Source: Ustilago trichophora
Lineage: Eukaryota; Basidiomycota; Ustilaginomycetes; Ustilaginales; Ustilaginaceae
Reading direction: 5' to 3'
NCBI GenBank assembly: GCA_900323505.1
Contig: OOIN01000011.1
Span: forward strand, 62,001 to 126,000
Length of the DNA stretch: 64,000 nucleotides
The notes beneath the pieces were generated by a model. It was not told where the DNA came from, did not search any database, and saw only the letters and a list, made by a program, of their open reading frames with translations. Made by a program: the position numbers and the translations under genes. Of this stretch, positions 61,912-64,000 are shown one piece after another (within the stretch, counting starts at the first letter, position 1; the number at the start of each line of letters is the position of its first letter).

Positions 61912-63996
61912 CTACCATTCAGAATCATACGACACATCTCGTTCTTCCATCAACGAATCTGCTCGCATCCTCTTTGTAAAGTCAAGGTGCAAAAGCACCC
62001 GTTCCGGCCCGACTGGTCGCTCGACAACGAGCCCATCGGTGTCTTCGAACAGCGGATACTCGTTCGAGTTCCTTTCAGTAGTGAGGTAGACGCCTGCTTC
62101 GTCCATTTGGACGCTGCTGCACTCGCTGTACTGATAATGCACCCGTCCGTGCACCTCCGAGTACAGCAGAACGGGCGCAACTTCCTGATGAGCACTGGAA
62201 GGTTCTCGTCTGGCATCCGTGCGCTCCTCGTCCCCGGCTGGCTCCAGAGTTTCCCCTGTCGAGATCGTCGAGCATGTCAACCTTGGCTCCTCTGGACGAC
62301 GGCTTTGATCTGTGCTAGTCGGCTCTCGCTGCTCCGCATTGGAAGCAGCGGGGATCGTCGCAGCATCGCCGCCGCCATCATGAAGTGCAGCTGCTTCCAC
62401 GTTGAGATCAAGGATCAGTACAAACTCGTTGACGATCACGGCTCTGCCTTCGTGAACCGTGAGCTGTGCATTGCCTCGCTGCTCCCACAGGCGCCGGCTG
62501 TTCCATTCCACGTCGGCGTCCAGATCGGTCCGCGCGAATCTGCGCCTGTAGTACTCCTGCAGATTCTCGAACTCAATCTCGATAAAGAGATCAGGGGCCT
62601 GGCTAGGATCTCTGAAGAACCTCTTATAGTCTCTTAGCAGCAGCACGGTGCCTTGACCCAGAATAAGCAGTGTCTTGGTCTTGATGTCTGGATGAACTGC
62701 GCACCAGATCTGGTAGGGCGTCATGATCATCTGAGCCAGATTCAATGTATTTGGACCTGCCTGCCATGGACCTGGAGATGCACGCGTCAGTCGTCGTTGC
62801 ACGAAGGCGGGGTTGACAAAGCCAGGCCATGGATCCGATTGGCTTTCTTCCAGGCGCCATGTTGTGGGAGGACGTGCGCGAGATGCAAAGTGCTGACCCA
62901 TATTCCACACAAGTTGTTGGGTGCGGCGTGAGAATACCGAGACCGACTTTGCGCCCACGCCGTTGACAAACACGAATTCATCATCAAAGTCGATATACGT
63001 GATGTTGCCATCCCTGTGTGGAGAGCCTCGCATGTCGATGGATTCGACCAGTTGCTGCTGGGGCACGTCCCAGATCATGATGAAGCTGTCCTGGCTTGCG
63101 GCGCACAGGTACGGGAATTGGAAGCGATACGCACGTGTAGGCCTGATCGAGCTCAAGATGGTGAAGCGCTGATAGTGACCCCGGTCAGGGTCACGTCCAA
63201 GGTCTGGGACTAGGCGTTCGCTGCGCCACACTTCGAAGTGGCCTATTCCTGGACGATCAAAGATGAGCCAGCCCCGTGAGAATTCAAGATGCGGGCATGG
63301 CCGGGTGGCTGTTCTGGGAATGTGCCAGAGCAAAGTTTTGGTGCTGTGGTCAAAGACCTGAATGCCACCGTTCTGTCCCGTGACGATGTAGGTCCTCTCG
63401 TCTGGGTCAATCTTGCACCTCCAGACTCCAGAATCTTGTGGCATAATGTGAAGCAGGCGCCGATGAGGAAAGAGATACGTAACGGGGGGGACTGTCTCGG
63501 GCCGTCGAGGATCTGCAGCGTGGACCTCAAGGTCATCGAGGTTCGAAGAAGGTACATCCGTAGATTCTGTCACTTCTGGCTTGGCGGCGTGAGGTGTCTG
63601 GCTTGGCATCCAATTACAATTAAGACGCCAGAGACGACAGCAGAGAAGGCGCCATGAGGTACAGCCATCAAAGTGGTCCGTTGTGTTCCTCGACCGGTAT
63701 CGCTCAATTGTGGCCTGCAAAAGATCCTGACTGGAGCCATGCTGGGCGTCGCCAATCTGCTGCAGCACGCTACCAACGACTCTGATGCCCGTCTGCCTTT
63801 CTTCAGCTGCGTGTTCCAGCTGGCAATAGTCTAGTCGAATGCAAAGCTCACGCCACAAGGATTCATCCAAGCAGAATTTGCTCCAAACTCGGCTGACCTG
63901 TGCTGTCTGTAGAAGTGACGGAGGGTTGAGGAAGCTGAGGATATGTGAAAATGTCTCTGGAGGAAGTCGCTTGCTCGGATCCGCGTGATCAAGCAT
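61912..63996 (-). CDS. F-box protein with beta-propeller-like region
   Basis: Likely substrate receptor of an SCF ubiquitin ligase. Open frame of 694 residues whose first Met lies four bases from the window edge, so an upstream extension cannot be excluded. The F-box is at about residues 9-55: RLPPETFSHILSFLNPPSLLQ and WSKFCLDESLWRELCIR. The rest (about 150-500) has repeated short strand patterns such as YIVTGQNGGIQVFDHSTKTLLW and PYLCAASQDSFIMIWDVPQQQ, resembling degenerate WD40 blades. The region near 560-620 is disordered. The substrate is unknown. Confidence 0.85.
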   Translation of the reverse strand: MLDHADPSKRLPPETFSHILSFLNPPSLLQTAQVSRVWSKFCLDESLWRELCIRLDYCQLEHAAEERQTGIRVVGSVLQQIGDAQHGSSQDLLQATIERYRSRNTTDHFDGCTSWRLLCCRLWRLNCNWMPSQTPHAAKPEVTESTDVPSSNLDDLEVHAADPRRPETVPPVTYLFPHRRLLHIMPQDSGVWRCKIDPDERTYIVTGQNGGIQVFDHSTKTLLWHIPRTATRPCPHLEFSRGWLIFDRPGIGHFEVWRSERLVPDLGRDPDRGHYQRFTILSSIRPTRAYRFQFPYLCAASQDSFIMIWDVPQQQLVESIDMRGSPHRDGNITYIDFDDEFVFVNGVGAKSVSVFSRRTQQLVWNMGQHFASRARPPTTWRLEESQSDPWPGFVNPAFVQRRLTRASPGPWQAGPNTLNLAQMIMTPYQIWCAVHPDIKTKTLLILGQGTVLLLRDYKRFFRDPSQAPDLFIEIEFENLQEYYRRRFARTDLDADVEWNSRRLWEQRGNAQLTVHEGRAVIVNEFVLILDLNVEAAALHDGGGDAATIPAASNAEQREPTSTDQSRRPEEPRLTCSTISTGETLEPAGDEERTDARREPSSAHQEVAPVLLYSEVHGRVHYQYSECSSVQMDEAGVYLTTERNSNEYPLFEDTDGLVVERPVGPERVLLHLDFTKRMRADSLMEERDVSYDSEW

Positions 63997-64000
63997 CGTG

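Noticed and set aside
1..64000. A biosynthetic or effector gene cluster
   Set aside because: Neighbouring genes serve unrelated core functions, and no run of secreted proteins or of polyketide/peptide synthetase or terpene enzymes occurs.

Overview
This window is nuclear DNA of a basidiomycete fungus, almost certainly a smut of the Ustilaginaceae (Ustilago/Sporisorium/Pseudozyma group). Genes are long, intron-poor and encode fungal proteins. Splice sites are GTRAGT...CAG. The largest gene is a 2292-residue KDM5-type protein whose length and domain order match Rum1 of Ustilago maydis. Intergenic DNA is rich in short tandem repeats and homopolymers. The species cannot be fixed from sequence reading alone.

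Layout. 1-3969 holds the 3' part of an ABCC-type ABC transporter. 4.3-10.1 kb is a transposon graveyard: a pogo/Fot1-type transposase gene cut by an LTR, two more LTR pieces of the same family with one inverted, LTRs of two other families, and a Myb/SANT-like gene with an in-frame stop that loses its 3' end exactly at an LTR. 10.8-11.5 kb is a decayed copper amine oxidase fragment. From 11.7 kb the region is ordinary core genome: a four-exon WBP2/UPF0664-like gene (-), a FATP-type very-long-chain acyl-CoA synthetase (+), rum1 (-), the plasma-membrane H+-ATPase pma1 (-), a FAM86/EFM3-like methyltransferase (-) divergent from RPA2 (+), a Het-C family protein (-), a MUB1/SamB-type MYND protein (+), a CLPTM1 family protein (+), a B-type cyclin (-), a disordered smut protein (+), the cohesin kleisin Rad21 (+), a 3-hydroxyisobutyrate-dehydrogenase-like enzyme (-), V-ATPase subunit e (+) and an F-box protein (-) at the right edge.

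Two long stretches, 27.3-32.1 kb and 49.2-55.4 kb, show no gene I can support. They lie upstream of minus-strand genes (pma1 and the cyclin) and carry pyrimidine tracts, homopolymers and a recurring TACTGTA/TACAGTA word.

The genes do not form a cluster with a shared pathway. They cover proton pumping (pma1, V-ATPase e), the cell cycle and chromosomes (cyclin B, Rad21, RPA2), chromatin control (rum1) and lipid activation (FATP). Four genes (the WBP2-like gene, V-ATPase e, the cyclin start exon and the MUB1 start exon) become visible only when introns are placed by eye. I found no clear new biological system. The strongest unusual signals are the nested transposon tract with its captured pseudogenes and the hidden small spliced genes.
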